In this document: positions 47,001 through 62,000 of the stretch, in pieces
Layout: each line of letters starts with the position of its first letter
How positions within the stretch are numbered: the stretch's first letter is position 1
Origin: Numida meleagris
Lineage: Eukaryota > Chordata > Aves > Galliformes > Numididae
Assembly: GCF_002078875.1 (NCBI RefSeq)
Contig: NC_034421.1
Location: 13,408,688 to 13,472,687, forward strand
Direction: 5' to 3'
DNA length: 64,000 nucleotides
The notes under the pieces: generated by a model
Seen by the model: only the letters and a program-made list of their open reading frames with translations
The model's database searches: none
Told to the model about the DNA's origin: nothing
Position numbers and translations under genes: made by a program

Positions 47001-50000
47001 CCTTGAACTTGTTTGTTGGAAGCAGTCCCCCAGCAACCCCTCTGATCCGATGTGTGGGATCTGTACGAAACTTCAGAACCTTCCAGAATTAAAAAAAAAT
47101 CCCTCATCTCGGACAGATCTGCGTGCTAACCTGCTGCGTGCCAGGGGCTCTGGTGGCTGTTGGGTCATGGCTAGGGCTTGCAGTTGCAGAGCTTGAAGAT
47201 AACTGCCCTGATCTATAACGTGCTTTTCCCCCAGGTGACCTGTTGAGCAGCCTGTTGCAGAGTCCCAGCGCAGCCAAATTATTGAACCAGCCGATCCCCA
47301 TCCTTGACACGGACAGCGAATACATCTGCTCCCTGGCTCTGGAGTGCCTGGCCCACCTCTTCAGCTGGATCCCTCTGTCCACCAGCATCACCCCCTCGCT
47401 CCTCACCACCATCTTCCACTTCGCCCGCTTTGGCTGTGACACCCGTGTCAGGAAGATGTCCTCGGTCAATGGCAGCAGCCAGAACGCGGGGCTGGGAGCG
47501 GAGCGGGGCCGCCTGGGCGTCTTGGCCATGTCCTGCATCAACGAACTGATGTCCAAGAACTGCGTGCCTATGGAGTTTGAGGAGTATTTGTTACGGATGT
47601 TCCAGCAGACTTTCTACCTCCTGCAGAAGATTACGAAGGAGAATAATGCCCATACGGTGAAGAGCCGGCTGGAGGAACTGGATGAAAGGTAAGAGAAACC
47701 AAGCAGCTGAGTAGCTGTGCTAGGGCCTCTTGCTTTCTAAAGGACGGTCTTTCTTGATTTGCGGTCACGCATGGTGTGTCTAATCGCCTTTTTTTCAGAG
47801 TTCTGTGCTGGTGCTGGCAGGCAGACAGGTAGGTGCCCGCAGGTAAGGTTCTGCTCAGGGGCTCAGTTTGCCAAGTGGCCGTGGTGGCACAGGTTTGTCT
47901 TCTTTCCTGTCCTCTTCCTCCCCTTTCCCCGTTCGTTGCTGTTTGACTGCAGGTCTGAGGTGGCACAAGAGCTGACCCTGCCCTTCATTCAGTTGTAACA
48001 GAACAACAGAAGAGGCACAGTGAGGTAAAGGCATTGCAGCATTCCCTTCGCTGGTCGGTATCTGCCTTCTCTGTCTTAAACCCAAGTGCACAAAGAGTGG
48101 GTAGTAGTTCCGCAAGTCCTGACTTGAAAGGAAAGAGAAATAGTCTCATGCTCTTCAAAGAGACATGGCAACTTCTGATTACTCTTTTTTTTTTTTCTTT
48201 TTTCTTTTGCTTTTAAACACCACTGCAAGGCAGCTCAGGGAGCTCTGCTCCCAGCAGCAAGTGCCTGGAGGCAGTGGGGGAAGCAGCAGCTCAGGAGCTG
48301 CGTGTTCTTGTTGCTTTCCAGAAAATGACTGCCACGCTGGTTGCCTACAACAGCCTGACTCTTTCATGTTGGATATTCCTACTTGTAGGATAAGTGAGAT
48401 TTGCCTTGCTGTTGTGTTGAGTGGCTGAACCCACGTGCTGACCGCGTGCTGCCCGGAGGTGGCTCGGTGCTGGCAGTGGGGATGTGGGCAGAGCTGGTGC
48501 TGATGCTGGCACATGTGTTATCGCGGTGTGAATGTGCTCAGTACCTGGCTGTGGATGCGTGGTGATGGAAGTGCAGCAGGAAGGGTTTTGAGCTCATTGA
48601 TTTTTCTGTTTGATACCTACTTGGAAGAAAAAGTGAATTTGGAAACAAACTGGCTCTTTTGAGGAGCTGACTTACACGTTTCTTCCGCAAACCTCCCTTT
48701 TTCCGTGTCTTTAGATACAGTTGCAGCTCCGGGATACTAGCTCTAGATGGGTTGTGGCTTCTGTTTAACAGTGAATTCTGCTTGCTCGTTTTGAGACTAA
48801 CTCCCTCTGACTCCAGTACTGTTCCCTCCCTAGAAGTAAGGCATGTCCCAGTGCAGTGGAAACGTGCTCCCTCTGAGCGTGGGATACGTGCACAGAGAGC
48901 CAGGGGTTGCGCTCTGGATTTCACAATGGCTGTCCTGGAAACCTGTAATGAGTGCTGTCTGTAACTCCTTTCCTTTCTTCTGGGGGAGGTGTCAGCGAGC
49001 TGCCTTCCCTGGCCCAACTGGGAAGGGACGTGGCTGTGCTGTGCTGGCTCTGCCAGGGTCATGTTCCCATGTTGCTCCATGGTTGTGTTCTGCTGCTCAT
49101 ACACGTTATCCATGCAGACCATGGGTGTCTGTAGTTCTGAGAATCCTTTCTTTCCCTGCTGAGGTCTGAAACGGGGCTGTAGCTGAGATGTTCGGGGCAG
49201 ACTGCCTGGAGCAACCCAACCAGCTTTGGCCGGAGCAGAGCTGTCTGTGAAGTGGCTTGGCCTTGGGTAGGAGGGTTTTTCTAGTTTTACATCCTAAACT
49301 AAAGAACTTATCACCTGAGTGCATCTTCTTGACTTGGACTAAGAGTCCTAAACAAACCTGGCACCGATGAAGCTGCCGTGCTTCAGTAGTAGATCACATC
49401 CCTGGAGCGTGCCTGCCTCACATCTCTTTCAGCAGCCTCTCGTGGTGGTGATTCCTTAGTTCTGTGATAAAATCGGTGTGGTTTTGGAAGGATTGTGCTG
49501 CTGAAATAGTCTAGAAAAAGGTTTAGCTTGAGCTGCTTTACCAGTGTTGGCTTCAGCTTGAAGATGTGAAGCTATGGGAAATGAGGATGTGAAATGTCCA
49601 GTAGGGATAGAAGCAGGGGTGTGGCGGCTGCAGTATGGGCCCTGGGGCTTGCAGAGCTTGGCACAAAGTAAGAATTTCTTTGGTCTCAGATCAGAACCTC
49701 TTAAAAAATAAAAACAGATAAAAGGAAGGAAGCGTTTGGGTCTGGGTACTTATTTTTTGCTGTCTGTATTTTTGGAGCACTTGATCAGTGGCCAGGCGTG
49801 TTTCGTGCCGATTCTTGTCAAGCAGGCAGTGCCAAAGAGAAGGCTCATGTCAACCTTAGGCATAATAAAAAGTATTGGGTTGTTTTGTAGACTTCCAGTA
49901 ACCAGCAACGTTGCAGCTCTGTTGGCTGGTGACTCTTCCAGTCTTGAATGCCTTGTGGTTTGAAGGAGTGTGTTTCCTCCAGTCAGTTTGTAGAAGGGGG

Positions 50001-53000
50001 AGCAAGGCAGTCCAGCAGAAGAAAAACGAAGCTGTGCTAAACCAAACTTGCTGCTGCTTTTTGAAAAAGGGCTTGAAGTATTCTTACACTGCAGAGCTCC
50101 TCGTAGCTGGGAAGGGTGGGTTTCTCTGCCCGCAGCCATTGGAGCTGTCCTGCTTGCGCGTGGCATTGCAACGTGTCAGCCCGTGTACTTGATGGAGTCC
50201 TTCACTCTTCTGTGCATAGAACAATGTGAAGAGGATATCTAGCCTTGATGAAGCTTACGTTGTGCAGGACATGTCCTTATTCCACAATAACAGCTTATCC
50301 CACTGTGCTGTTTGTAATCTTCCCCGAGCAGCGTGCTCTGGAACCCTCTGTGCTTGCACTGAGGTCACGCTCTTGCCGGACCCCTGGTGTTTTGATAGCA
50401 GGCTTGTTTGGGATGTTCCTTTTTGTATGGTCCCAAGCATTGAAAAGTCCCCTGCTTTGGAGGGAGATTTGTCTTCATTGCCCAACTCAATCACAAAAAC
50501 CTGGGCTCTGTTCAGAAGCTCTGGGATGGCAATCAGCCTGCTGCCCTGCCTAAGGAGCAACTCTCTCTGCCTCTCCCACTACCTCCTGTACATTCGTAAC
50601 ACGTGTTGCTAACTTCTGCCTTAACTTCTTGCTTTCAGCTGAACTCCTCGGTGGTACAATGTACGTGACTAATCCTCTAGACATCAGTAATATGAGTCTT
50701 GCTGTTACACACGTATTTCTCTAGGGTGGGGGATTGTGTTTATTTGCAGGCCTGATTAAACTTGATTATATTTATCTGAATATTAAAGTTGCTTTTGACT
50801 AGACTGTCTTTTCTGCTGTTTCAGGTATTAATGGAATGAAGGGTTGCCCGTCCTGTAGGTAATTGTTGCAGGGCTTTACATTTTAATTGTTCTGCTGCCT
50901 ATTAATTATCACGTTCTTTTTTTTTTAATGAAAGGATGTAAAGTGCATTTATCACTGTTTCAATGGCATTGCTTTTCCCTGCGGCATTTTTCCATTTTCT
51001 TAATTCTGTTCTCTTCTTTCCGTTGTAGCTACATTGAGAAGTTCACGGACTTCCTTCGTCTCTTTGTGAGCGTCCACCTACGAAGAATTGAATCCTACTC
51101 CCAGTTCCCCGTGGTTGAGTTTCTGGCCCTGTTGTTCAAATATACTTTTCATCAGGTACAGCCTTCCAGCATTGCTTTTTCGTGGTCTATTCGTTGTGTT
51201 TGGTTGTCTTGTACAGCAGGGGTAGCTTGGTTTGCCCAATGGGACTGATCTATAAAGCTAGCCCAGGAGAAGCAATTGGCTTCTCTCACTGGCCCTTCTC
51301 CAACATTACTGGGGGCTTGGACAAGTCTTAATGTGTTCCTGGATTTAGCTGGACACAGCAGGCCTGTGTAGTTACCTTGTGAGAACAGTTTGCCCAGTGT
51401 CTTAACTTCACTTCTGGTTTGTTTTGGGCTTGGTTGGTGTTTTGGTTTTGCTTGTTGGTTTTTTGGTTGGTTTGTTTTTTGCTACCCCTTGGAATGGAAG
51501 ATGTCTGGGAAACTCCATCCAGCTTGCCTGTTCTGTGTTGCTTTTCTTCTGAATCTGCTGCTTTTACTGTATCTGAAGCTTTCCTTGAATTTTTCAATAT
51601 TGCTCTTTAAAGGTACCTCTATTTTGATGCACATTGCCTTGCTGTAGAAGCTGTCACGATGCAGTTTGGCCCTGTTTGTGAACAATGGCGAGGAGGTAGA
51701 TCTATAAAATGCTGGAAGCTGATGCAGCAAGCCATGAGATCGGTTCATGCTGAGACCCCCCTTGTCATTTCTGGGTTGCCACCTTGTGTAGAAGCTCTTG
51801 CTCATCTTTTGACATCTTAAGGCTGTAGATTTCCCCAGTGACCTCCTAGAAACCTTTCAATACAGCAGGAAGTTATTCCACGGATTGAAGCGCGTGCGAA
51901 CGATTATTTTCATTGTGTGAAATCAATAATGCCATAGTTTGTGAAATTTATTATGAATTTTGATGTATTTCAGCCTACCCACGAAGGTTACTTTTCTTGC
52001 TTAGACATCTGGACGCTCTTCTTGGACTACCTGACCAGCAAAATTAAGAGCCGCCTGGCAGACAAAGAAGCAGTGCTCAACAGGTGAGCAGTAGGGCTAT
52101 GGCAGCTGCAGACTCTCATGGTCACCATGGAAGGGCTGTGAGAAGCAAGCTACTGCTTACAGCTTGCAGCTGGGTGTGACTGAATCCTTTCTTCTAAAAA
52201 TCCACTGACTGGAAGTGTGAATTTCGATGTGTGACAAAGCTCTGAACTGAACTCAAAGAGAAAAAATAAAGGCAAGAAGGAAATGTCACTTAAAAATATT
52301 GTATGTGAACCCAGCAGCCAGAGGAAGACAACTTTGGAGGCTAAAATAGAACTGGAACATATTTTTAGCTGTTTTAGAGAGCATTTTAGCTCATACTAGA
52401 GGAGGAGACCACAGAGTAAGTTGCATAGCAAGGGCTTACACACTGCTCGTACAACTAACTAACAATGTAGGAATTTTTTTAATTTAATTAAGGTTGTGAA
52501 TACCTGTTACAGTGGCAGGACGTGTTTTTGAGAAAACCAATAGTGCTGTGTTTGAGAATTCAGTTCTGCTTGCTGACTCTGTAGCTAATTGCATGTATGA
52601 ATTGCAGCCGTGGCTGGCAGCTCTTTGGTAGGCGCCGTCTCCTGGAGTAGGTGGCTCTCTGCCATTTAAACAGGAAAAGAAAGGTGAGCATACCAAATCT
52701 GAACCAGGTCCAGGAGGCTTGGCAGTGCCACAGCTCATGCCATATGCATTTCACTAACTGCACAAGGAAGCTTTTTTCCCTTTGAGCATATTCAACATAA
52801 GTGTGGCTAGTTACCGAAAGGCAGCCTGGCGTCATAACCGCAAAGAACAAATGGGAACTAGCTTACGACAGACAGCTCTCTTCCTTTCAGCGTGGGAACT
52901 GTGTATTCTTAGTTTCTCAAGTAGCACAGGTATTTGCACTTAAAAGTCGTGATAATTTGTTCCTAATTTGCTGCTGAACTCTGCCTTGGCATTCTGCTCC

Positions 53001-56000
53001 CCTTCGTCTGGTGAATGATGATGTGTGTTATCTGTACATCAGGTATTTTGTCACGGAGAGGACTGAAGCAAGCTACAGGTCTGTCTATCTTGCAGATGCT
53101 GCAAAACAAAAAGGAGTGGCACAAAAGTGGTTGAAACGTGTGCTGCTGCTTTGTCAGAGCAACCTGTCCTTAATGGTAGCTTCTGTAGCCACGGCTTCCT
53201 TAATACTTTAGACATGTAAACACCTCAGTTTGACAGTATGGGTGTGGTTACACCACGGGAGCACAGATGAAATTTCCTGTTCTGTGGTTTCGAATTCTGC
53301 ATTTCGTACACGTGGCAGTGGTACAGCTGGGTAAATTGCCCAATCTGGGGTTATGTCATCTGATTACCGGAGAGATGGGAGTTGAGCACCTTGCACAGAA
53401 AGCTGTCGGGTGGCTGAGCTGGTGGCACAGCTGAGTTCCTGCCACGTGGATCACGTCGCTCCCTGAACCTTTGTTAGCAGGTCTGAATGCCTGCTTCTCT
53501 CACCTGATCTCACCTAGAAGAGGACGACGTGGCTGGTCCTTACGCAGGACAAGCTGTGTTTTGAGGAAGGTGGATGAAAGAAAGAGAAAACAGACATACC
53601 AAAACCCCAAACCCCCCGGTGTCGGTGGTGGCAGCAGAAATGCTGATGACTGCTAATTTTGCAGCTTGGTATTATTTTAGGTGATCAGTTGGAAGAAGCA
53701 TCTTCTGCTGTGTCTGTTGCGTGGTTCCTGAGATGAAAGGGTATCTTTCAGAGACATGTCTTTAGAATGATTATAGTAGAATTGCAAAAGGCAGTGGCTT
53801 TTTTTTTATAGGGCAAGGGCCTGAATTCATTGGCCAACAGCGCAGGGAGAGAGGACAGCAGAACAACTAGCCTCAGGGACGTCCCCTTTGAGGCAGTTCT
53901 GCCCAGCTTCTTCTGTTCCTCATTCCCTGCCCACAAAGCAGAGCACCAGGCAGGCTGCTGAGGAGCAGATGGAGCAGGAAGAGGTGGTTGTGCCTCCTGG
54001 TCACGTACATCTGCCATTGCTCATGACAAAGCACACCTCCTGCCTTTTCAGTTTCAGACTCCTGGGCTGCTGCTTTAGCTAACAGTTATCACTTTCCCCC
54101 CGAGAGAGCAATATTGTTAAAGACTTTCCTTGCAGGTAGCTTGTGACCTAAAGTGACACATTACTCCTAATCCCAGAATCTATTTGATTGTACAGGCTGG
54201 TTAAGGCTATGCTCCTCGCCTGTTTTACATCTCTCCTTTGCTGTAAGGGCTGTGAGCACAGCAGTCTCTGCAGAATTGCCTTATCAGTCTCCTCCTGTTT
54301 TCCCTGTGGCCATAGGTACGAAGACGCCTTGGTTCTGTTGCTGACGGAGGTGTTGAATCGAATCCAGTTCAGGTATAACCAGGCACAGCTGGAGGAGCTG
54401 GATGACGAGACACTGGATGATGATGTAAGGAGCAGAGCTGAGCAGGGACAGCTGCAGGTTCAGATGTTAACTGCTGCACTCATTACACCTCAAAGGTCTT
54501 TCCCAAAGCTTGCGTTTTGTATAGGCCAGACAGCTGCTGCTTCTCTCAGTGTGGGTTTTGAGGGTTAAAGAAGCATGGAGGACTTTTATCAACAAAGCAT
54601 TTAAAGCCTCCCTTAGAGGATATGACCTTTGTTTTGAGCTTGGCTCTTATAGGGAGAAATAGATACTTAGCTTCTGATTACCAGAGGCGTTTGGTGTCTG
54701 TGTCTGGTTGCTTTGGAATGTAAATGCAGAACTGTCTTGCAGACAAAAGCTTTAAGCTGTGCATATTGTTAGTGCTTTTGTTTAAGCATGATTCTCTGAA
54801 GTCCGTATCAGTAAATATCATCTCAATCCATACTGATGGCATTAAAGGTAAAGTGATGTTGGTGGCCAGGATGTGAGACCAGAGCACTAGACAACCACCT
54901 GGTGCTGAACAAAAGCTGCCAGACACCTGTGCACTAAGTGTGCTTCAGGAGTGAGCACGTGTGGCTTTATCACTCTGGGAAAACCTAGCTATGTGTCCCT
55001 GAGTATGAGTAGGTAACATCATTCCCAGTTGGGTGGGTCTCAGAAGGGCACTGTTTCTTCAGTATCTGGGTGCCTGCAAAGCCTTGTCCCAAGCACTGAT
55101 TCCCAGCCCCCAAGAGGCCATCTGTTTCCTTCTGCAAATGCTGTGCTCACCTTCTTGTTTCTTCCCATAGCAGCAGACAGAGTGGCAGCGGTACTTGCGC
55201 CAGAGCTTGGAAGTGGTTGCAAAAGTCATGGAGCTCTTGCCAACTCATGCCTTCTCCACACTAGTAAGTAGTCACACGGACCAGAAGTACAATGTAAAGT
55301 GAGTACCAACCGCTGGAGTTTGCTGCAAGTTGGTTCACAGAGGCCACAGTTCCAAACTTCTGCTTTTAGAAGCAAAAATTTGGCCAAGAAGAGTCCAGAA
55401 ATCAAAAGAAAATGCTTTTTTTTTTCTTGGCTTTGTTGGATTTCTTGGTGTGTTTTGAAGAGGGTGCTTCGTAATGAGCGCCTGAGTTTAATTGCTGCAC
55501 GCCAAGATCTATAAATCTATCTATCATATATATAGATCATAATCTATAAATTCCTCTCTTCGAGAGTAAATACCTTCCTGCTGTTTCTCTTGGCTTTTAT
55601 ATTAGGAGCAGCACTGTTAATTGCACAGATGAGTGTCATTAGGATTTTTAGGAGGGTGGGGTCTTCGTTTGAATGAAAGGCAAGGTACAAATGCTGGGAA
55701 GAGTGCCTCAGACAGCTGGGAATTACAGCTGAACACATAAGTGCTTCTCTCCAGCTAGTGTCACTGTTGTTGCTGGGATGAGCGTTGTAAGAGCTGTCTG
55801 GTTTTGAAGCATTATAATGGTATCTGAAGAAGAGATCTCGAGGCTGTGAGCCCCTGGAGCCCAAAGTTCAGAGGTGCTGGTGCCTGTTTTCTGGATGAGA
55901 AGAAAGGCAGGTATATGCGGTGGGATCTCAAAGCAAGTTCTTGGTGGAAACGTTGCATGCTTAGACCTCAGCTCCAGCTCACTGTGCTCTGCTTCATGAG

Positions 56001-59000
56001 AACATAGCTCAGAGGTCTAAGCATGCAGTGTTCCAGCCAAGTGAGCTACAGAGGCTGGAAGAAGGTGGCTGAGCAGAAAAAAGCACCAGAAGCACAGTGC
56101 TAGGAACTCTGAAGCAGCAAGGAGACAGACCTCGTATGAATGGAGGTTCCTCTGCAGCATGATGGCATGGCGTGAGTTAGCAAGAGGCAAACAAATTGAG
56201 CAGCTGTGTCAGGGAGTGTATGGGTTATGTGAAGAGCATGCGGCTTCCTTCAAGTAACACGTTAACACGAGGAAGGCTGTTGTTGTGTTGCTCTTTTCAA
56301 ATAGCTCTCCTCGTGCAGTTGTATGACAGGCACTTAGAAATGTGGTAACGAACACTTGAGCCCTGTGGGAGATGTGAAAAGCGGGCAAGACTTTTTGAGC
56401 AATAGTCTCTGCAGCGATGCTGAGAGCAGTGGCTGCTCCATCAGGAGCAAGTAACTGACACAGTGTGCAGCTGCTGTCCCACGCAGCAGAATGAAAGGCT
56501 GCAGTTCCTTCTGCTGATGGATGAATGAATGTGTGCAGCACGTTCCAAGTGTTAGCGTAACCCGTTGCTCAGCTGAAGTATTGATAGAAACAGGCATCTT
56601 TGCTGTGAGTCCTGAAAGATGGAGTTAGGTTACTGCTCTGTGTTCCCAGGCCAGGATGCGTGACGACTGTTGTTAGTTCCCTTAGCCATTTTCCCTATGG
56701 GACTTCAGCTGTTCTTGCTGCAGTCTGCAGCTTGGCAACAAGTGGCCACGGTGTTTCCCTTCTGCATTCTGTTAGGGGCACTGAGCTCAGCTTCAGCTGG
56801 ATTTTATTTTGGTAGCTGCATTTCTGAAAGCTGATGCTTCTGTGTTCAGCAGATGCAGTGCAGGCTTCCTGTGCCACAGGCTCTGCCTTTCCTTGGCTGT
56901 GTACCTGCTCTGGGCTGGGTTAAATCCGTTTGCATGTTCCTCCTGTGCCACCCCTTCCCCTTGCCAGGCCGTTGTCTTTTCCCACTGGTTGTCAGTACCT
57001 GTGGGAAAAGGAGAGCTCCCACAGACCATCAGTGTGATGATCTTCGCTGTTGTGATGGCAGCTATCAAGACGTAAGCTGTAGAATCAGCCCAGAACCTAG
57101 AAACCTGCCTTTCTTCTGTCCAGCTATCTTTTTGAAGGCATTGGGAAGAAAGAGGGAAACTGTCCTGTAACAGATTAATGGTATTTTGAGTTAGCTGCCT
57201 GCCAGGCCCCCAAGTCACACTCATTTCTTGTCCTTTCTAGTTCCCGGTTCTGCAGGATAACCTGGAAGTGTACCTGGGACTCCAGCAGTTCGTGGTCACG
57301 TCAGGGACAGGTAACCACCACTGCCTAGTGCAGTTCCTCACTCTGTGAACAGCTGACTGCAAAACACTATATTAACCTGCTTTGGTATTGCTTCCTCTGT
57401 GTTCTGTTGCAGATCTGAAATTGTTATTCCAAAGTACTTCCAATCTTAAAATCACTTAAGCTATCCTCAGTTACATAGTGATGTGTGGGGTTGGTTTGTG
57501 TTAGAAGCTGCCAGGAGAAGTAACTCTGAGGAGAATACAGATCTGGGTGACTCTTTGCTGATGGTGCATAAGAGGTTCAATCTTGTTGCTGAAATGGTGA
57601 ACAAGATGAAATTGGTTGGCAGTGGAAAGTAAAAACAGAACATAATAACTTTTTTAGTGACGGTTTTGGGATGTTTGGAGAGCAGGTGTACAGGACTGAG
57701 CAGCAGGAAAATCACAGGGGGCAGTAAGACTGGGAAGTCTCCTTATCTGTGTGTTTCTTATTATCTGAGAAACAGGAAAGTACATAACCACATTTCAAAT
57801 CAGAAGCAAATGCACTCTTGCTCCAAATATGCCCATGCTACGGAATGTCTGTTGCAGCCTAGCCAGCAGAGGGAGTCTGGTAATGGCCTCTTTGAAGCTG
57901 GCTTTGCTTGTCTGATGTCAGCAGATAACCAAGAAGGTTCTTATTCATGTAGATGTTAATACAGGGCAAAAGAAAATAAATGTGCCAAAGGCTGGAATTG
58001 CTTGTAGCATCACTTTCAGCCTTTAAAGAGAAATGTGAACAGTGGCAGAGCAGCAGAACTCGTCTTACCCGATGACAGTATTTCAGTCACTTGGACAGAG
58101 CTGAGTTCTGAACTGTGACCCACTGCCGAGCTAATTTCAGAAGAATGCTTGTAATGTAATTAGAATAAACTTAGCATTTCCTGTAGCTTTGTAATTAGGT
58201 TTCCCATTCCAAAGAGCTGTATTTATTAGTCACAAGGTTAAATGCTTTTTGGAGTGTGAGTTTTCAGACTGCCAGGCTCTTACTCAGCGCCTGCTAGCAC
58301 AAGTGAATACGTACACGTGTGGCTTTCGGATTCACTGCTAATGAACCAAAATGTCATTCCAGGTCACAGGCTGAACATCACTGCAGAGAATGACTGCCGT
58401 CGTTTGCACTGCTCCCTGAGGGACCTGAGCTCCTTGCTGCAGGCCGTTGGTCGTTTGGCAGAGTACTTCACTGGGGATGTGTTTGCTGCCAGGTTCAATG
58501 ATGCTCTCACAGTGGTGGAGAGGTAAGTATGGAAGGGAGAGTTCGCTGTCCCTTCATCATAGGTGGGACAATTGTTACCACTGCAGTGAATGTGAAAGCC
58601 AGGCTTTCTTTCTGCCTCCCCTTGTCATGTTTAATTTGAGAGATGAAGAACTCAGTGGTTAGCACCTTAAGTGTTACATTCATTGGTGCTAAGTTTCCCA
58701 GTTGTCTTTTTTACCCTTTAACTAGGGAAATAACTAGTAGGAGGGATTAAATCAGTCCTTAGGAAGGTGAAAGTACTCGTTTTCCAGAGACTGCACTTGT
58801 GATGCAGTGAAGTGGGATGTGGAGATGGTTAGTGATGGAACTCAGTAGGTCAGGTGGTGGTTGGACTTGAAGATGCTCTAGGCCTTTTTTCAACCTGAAC
58901 AATTCTGTGATTGCTTCATGTCTCTGTGAGCTAAGTCACCAAAGTCTATTTTCTTAAAAGATCTATGGAAGCTGGAAAGCAGACGTTTGATTCTTCCCCT

Positions 59001-62000
59001 CCAAGAAACTTAGTGTATAGTTTCAAATTCAGGACTGTACACAGCTGCCCTTGTTATTTCACCTCCATGCAGGATCATACTTGTTCCATCTTATTACAGG
59101 CAAGGAAATGGTCTACATCTAATCTACATACTAGCTAAATATTGACACAGGCTTGTCAAAGAGCTGCATTCAGATAAGATGTGCAGGTTGGTTTGCACAT
59201 GTGTATATCCATCTTGCAGTCCTGTTGCATTACCATGTCTTCATTCATTTGCAGGTTGGTAAAAGTAACACTGTACGGATCCCAGATTAAACTGTACAAC
59301 ATAGAAACTGCAGTACCATCTGTTCTGAAACCTGACCTTATTGATGTGTGAGTATGAGAGGCACAACGCAAATTGTTATGTGCAGATTTGGTACCTACGT
59401 GGGGTGGGGGCAGCTTTGGGTCTCCTACATCTACTCTAAGCACTGGTTTGGCAAATGTTCTTCAAATTGTGATTGTTAGCTAACCAAGGGCACCGGCTGC
59501 TCAAGGCCAAGGCTGCTGCCAGCATTTTGAACCACTGTTTCCTCAGATTGATGCCTGAAGAAAAACGTATTTGTGATCAGTAAAAATGCCCATTGTATTA
59601 GCTCTAAAGGCCAATGTGTACCGGTGACTGTAAAAGCTTGGCTCTTCTGCAGTGCGATTAGATGGTAAAACAAGCGTACCGTTGTGATATTTTAAGAAAT
59701 GATTGGTGTGTCATTTGAGGCTTATGGATTTTGTGCTGCCACAGTCAAATTTATGGCTCAGGTAAAAATGTTTCTCTCACTACAAAGTTTTGAGTCCTTG
59801 GCTTCCAAAACAAATGCATGCCTTCCAGCAATGAGAGCCATTTCTGAAACAGATGAGTGCCTTCAGTCCAGAAGCTGACATTAAGTGTGAAATCTTGACT
59901 GGTAATAGAACACCGCTCTAACAGCCTTTTAAAGACCTTCTATTGTAAATGGCTGTGTTGTACAAACCTGGTACTGCCAGCTGGCATCCTGCAAGCAGAA
60001 TTTAAGGTTGTGCTTGTTCGGTTTGTATGTATAGCAGCTCCCTCAAAACCCCCACTAGGCTGGCTTTTTCCTCATCGCAGGTTCCAGGCAATGAGCTTTA
60101 TGCACATTTCTTCAAAGGTGTCTTCCCTTTCTGATTTAAAATAACTCAGGAAGCTCTTTCTATTAGAGGGGTTCATTCTTTCCTCTTGGGTCCAGCGTCC
60201 TTGAGAAAATTGTGCTCCTTTTCTAGTGCCAGGCTAAAAAAGGTACATGGCCAGGTATTTGGGGCACACCTGTCTGATCCCCAGAGAGTCATCCTGACTC
60301 AGAAACGTGATATGGCTCTCTGTCGAAGTATAATTATAAACTCTAATTATAGGCAACCTGGCAGTTGATTATTTGACCTTATTGGTTAGTCCTGTTGGTT
60401 TAATACTGCTGCTCAGTGGCTGTATCCAGTTACAGCAGAATTTCAGGCCGTGTGATATAATCACAGGGAATGTTTCTGTTGTCAGATAGTGGAAAAATGA
60501 GAGAGAGACAATAAATATACAAAGGATGGGAGAGAGAGAGACGAGATATGAAGGGCTAATTCAGGACAAACCCTTTCATCCTGCTGCTAAAAGTAGATTT
60601 CCCTGTTTTTGCCCATTGGGTGGAAACCCCCTGGACTTCAGGCTGGTGTGTGGTGCGGTGGCTGCGCAGACCTGGGAGCTGCCTGCCACAGGTGGCTGAG
60701 ATCTCCAATGCAGCCACTATGATGGGGACACGTACATCTAGGAGAAGGTGCATTTTTGGTGGGAATCTCAGTGTTCTTAGACTCTTTTCAGTAAAATCTG
60801 CAGCACAAGGATGTGTTGCGTAGGACAGCTGCGGCTGGACGATGTTTGCTGTAGGCTGACAGCTGTGTGTGGCCGTTCATCCAAAAGCTTCTGTAAGGCA
60901 ATTGCATTTTCCCCCTCTTTCCACTAATGAAGTGGGCACGTGACATGAATCTCGTGCTGTGGGATTAGGGAACGTGGGAATTGCAGGAGCACTGAGGCTA
61001 GGGTGTGATGGCACCTGCCATCCCGTGCCGTTTGCTTTGTGTCTGTTCATGGTTGCTTTCTCCCTGCAGCCACGCGCAGTCCCTGGCCGCGCTGCAGGCC
61101 TACTCACACTGGCTAGCGCAGTTCTACAGTGAAGTGCATCGGCAGAACCCAGAGCAGTTCATCTCTCTCGTCTCCACGGCTCTGGAGGCCATCACACCCC
61201 TCATCAGTTGGAAGGTATCCGCATCACCGCCGGGCTGGGGTTGGGGCTGCGTGTCCTCCGAGAGCACAGGGCTCTGGTGGTGATGTAGCTGGGCTCAGGT
61301 GCTGAACAGCGTGCTCTGGACCACACCGTGGCTCTAGGTGTGAAGCAGAGAGCTGGGGATGTCTTCCAGAGCCACAGCACGTGTCTCCTGTGAGGCTGAG
61401 TCTAAGATAATAGCACCATAAGATGAGCTAATGCAAAAATAAGTGTTGTGAGCAGGCAGCTCCGCATCACCTGGCTGCTCCCTCAGTGCCCAGGTGGGGT
61501 CGGGGAGAGAATTGGAAAGGTCAAAGTGCAAGAACTTGTGGGTTCAGATGAAGACTGTTTTCTAGGTAAAGCACATACAAGCAAAGAGAAACAGGGAATT
61601 CATTCATTCGTTCCCTGCTTCCCATCGGTCCATTCCCCTCTTCTTTACCTCAGCTTTTAGTGCTGAGCACGGCACCGTGGTGGTGTGGGACTCCCCTCTG
61701 GGTCAGCTGTCCTGGCTGTGTCCCCTTCATGTGCACCCCCGAGCTCCTCGCTGACACGGCAGTGTGAGAGGCACAGCGGGCCTTGGCTCTGCAAGCAGTG
61801 CTCTGCAACAACTGATAACACCAGTGTGCTACACCACTGCTTTCATCAGGAATCCAAAACACAGCCTTGTGTGATCCTCTGTGAAGACAGTTAACTCTAT
61901 CCCAGCCAGAGTTGTGACAATAAGCAACTTACAGGCATATCATAGCTTGAAAACAGGGAAATCTCTTTTCCACGGTATTAAGAGGAATATGGTTTTGGTT

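Larger units (their letters stand above)
57311..59254 (+). other. XPO6: XPO6 introns 12 and 13 (either side of exon 13)
   Basis: Intron 12 (57311-58362) is unique sequence. Intron 13 (58523-59254) contains a CR1 tail at 58811-58913. Nothing else is recognised. Confidence 0.8.
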
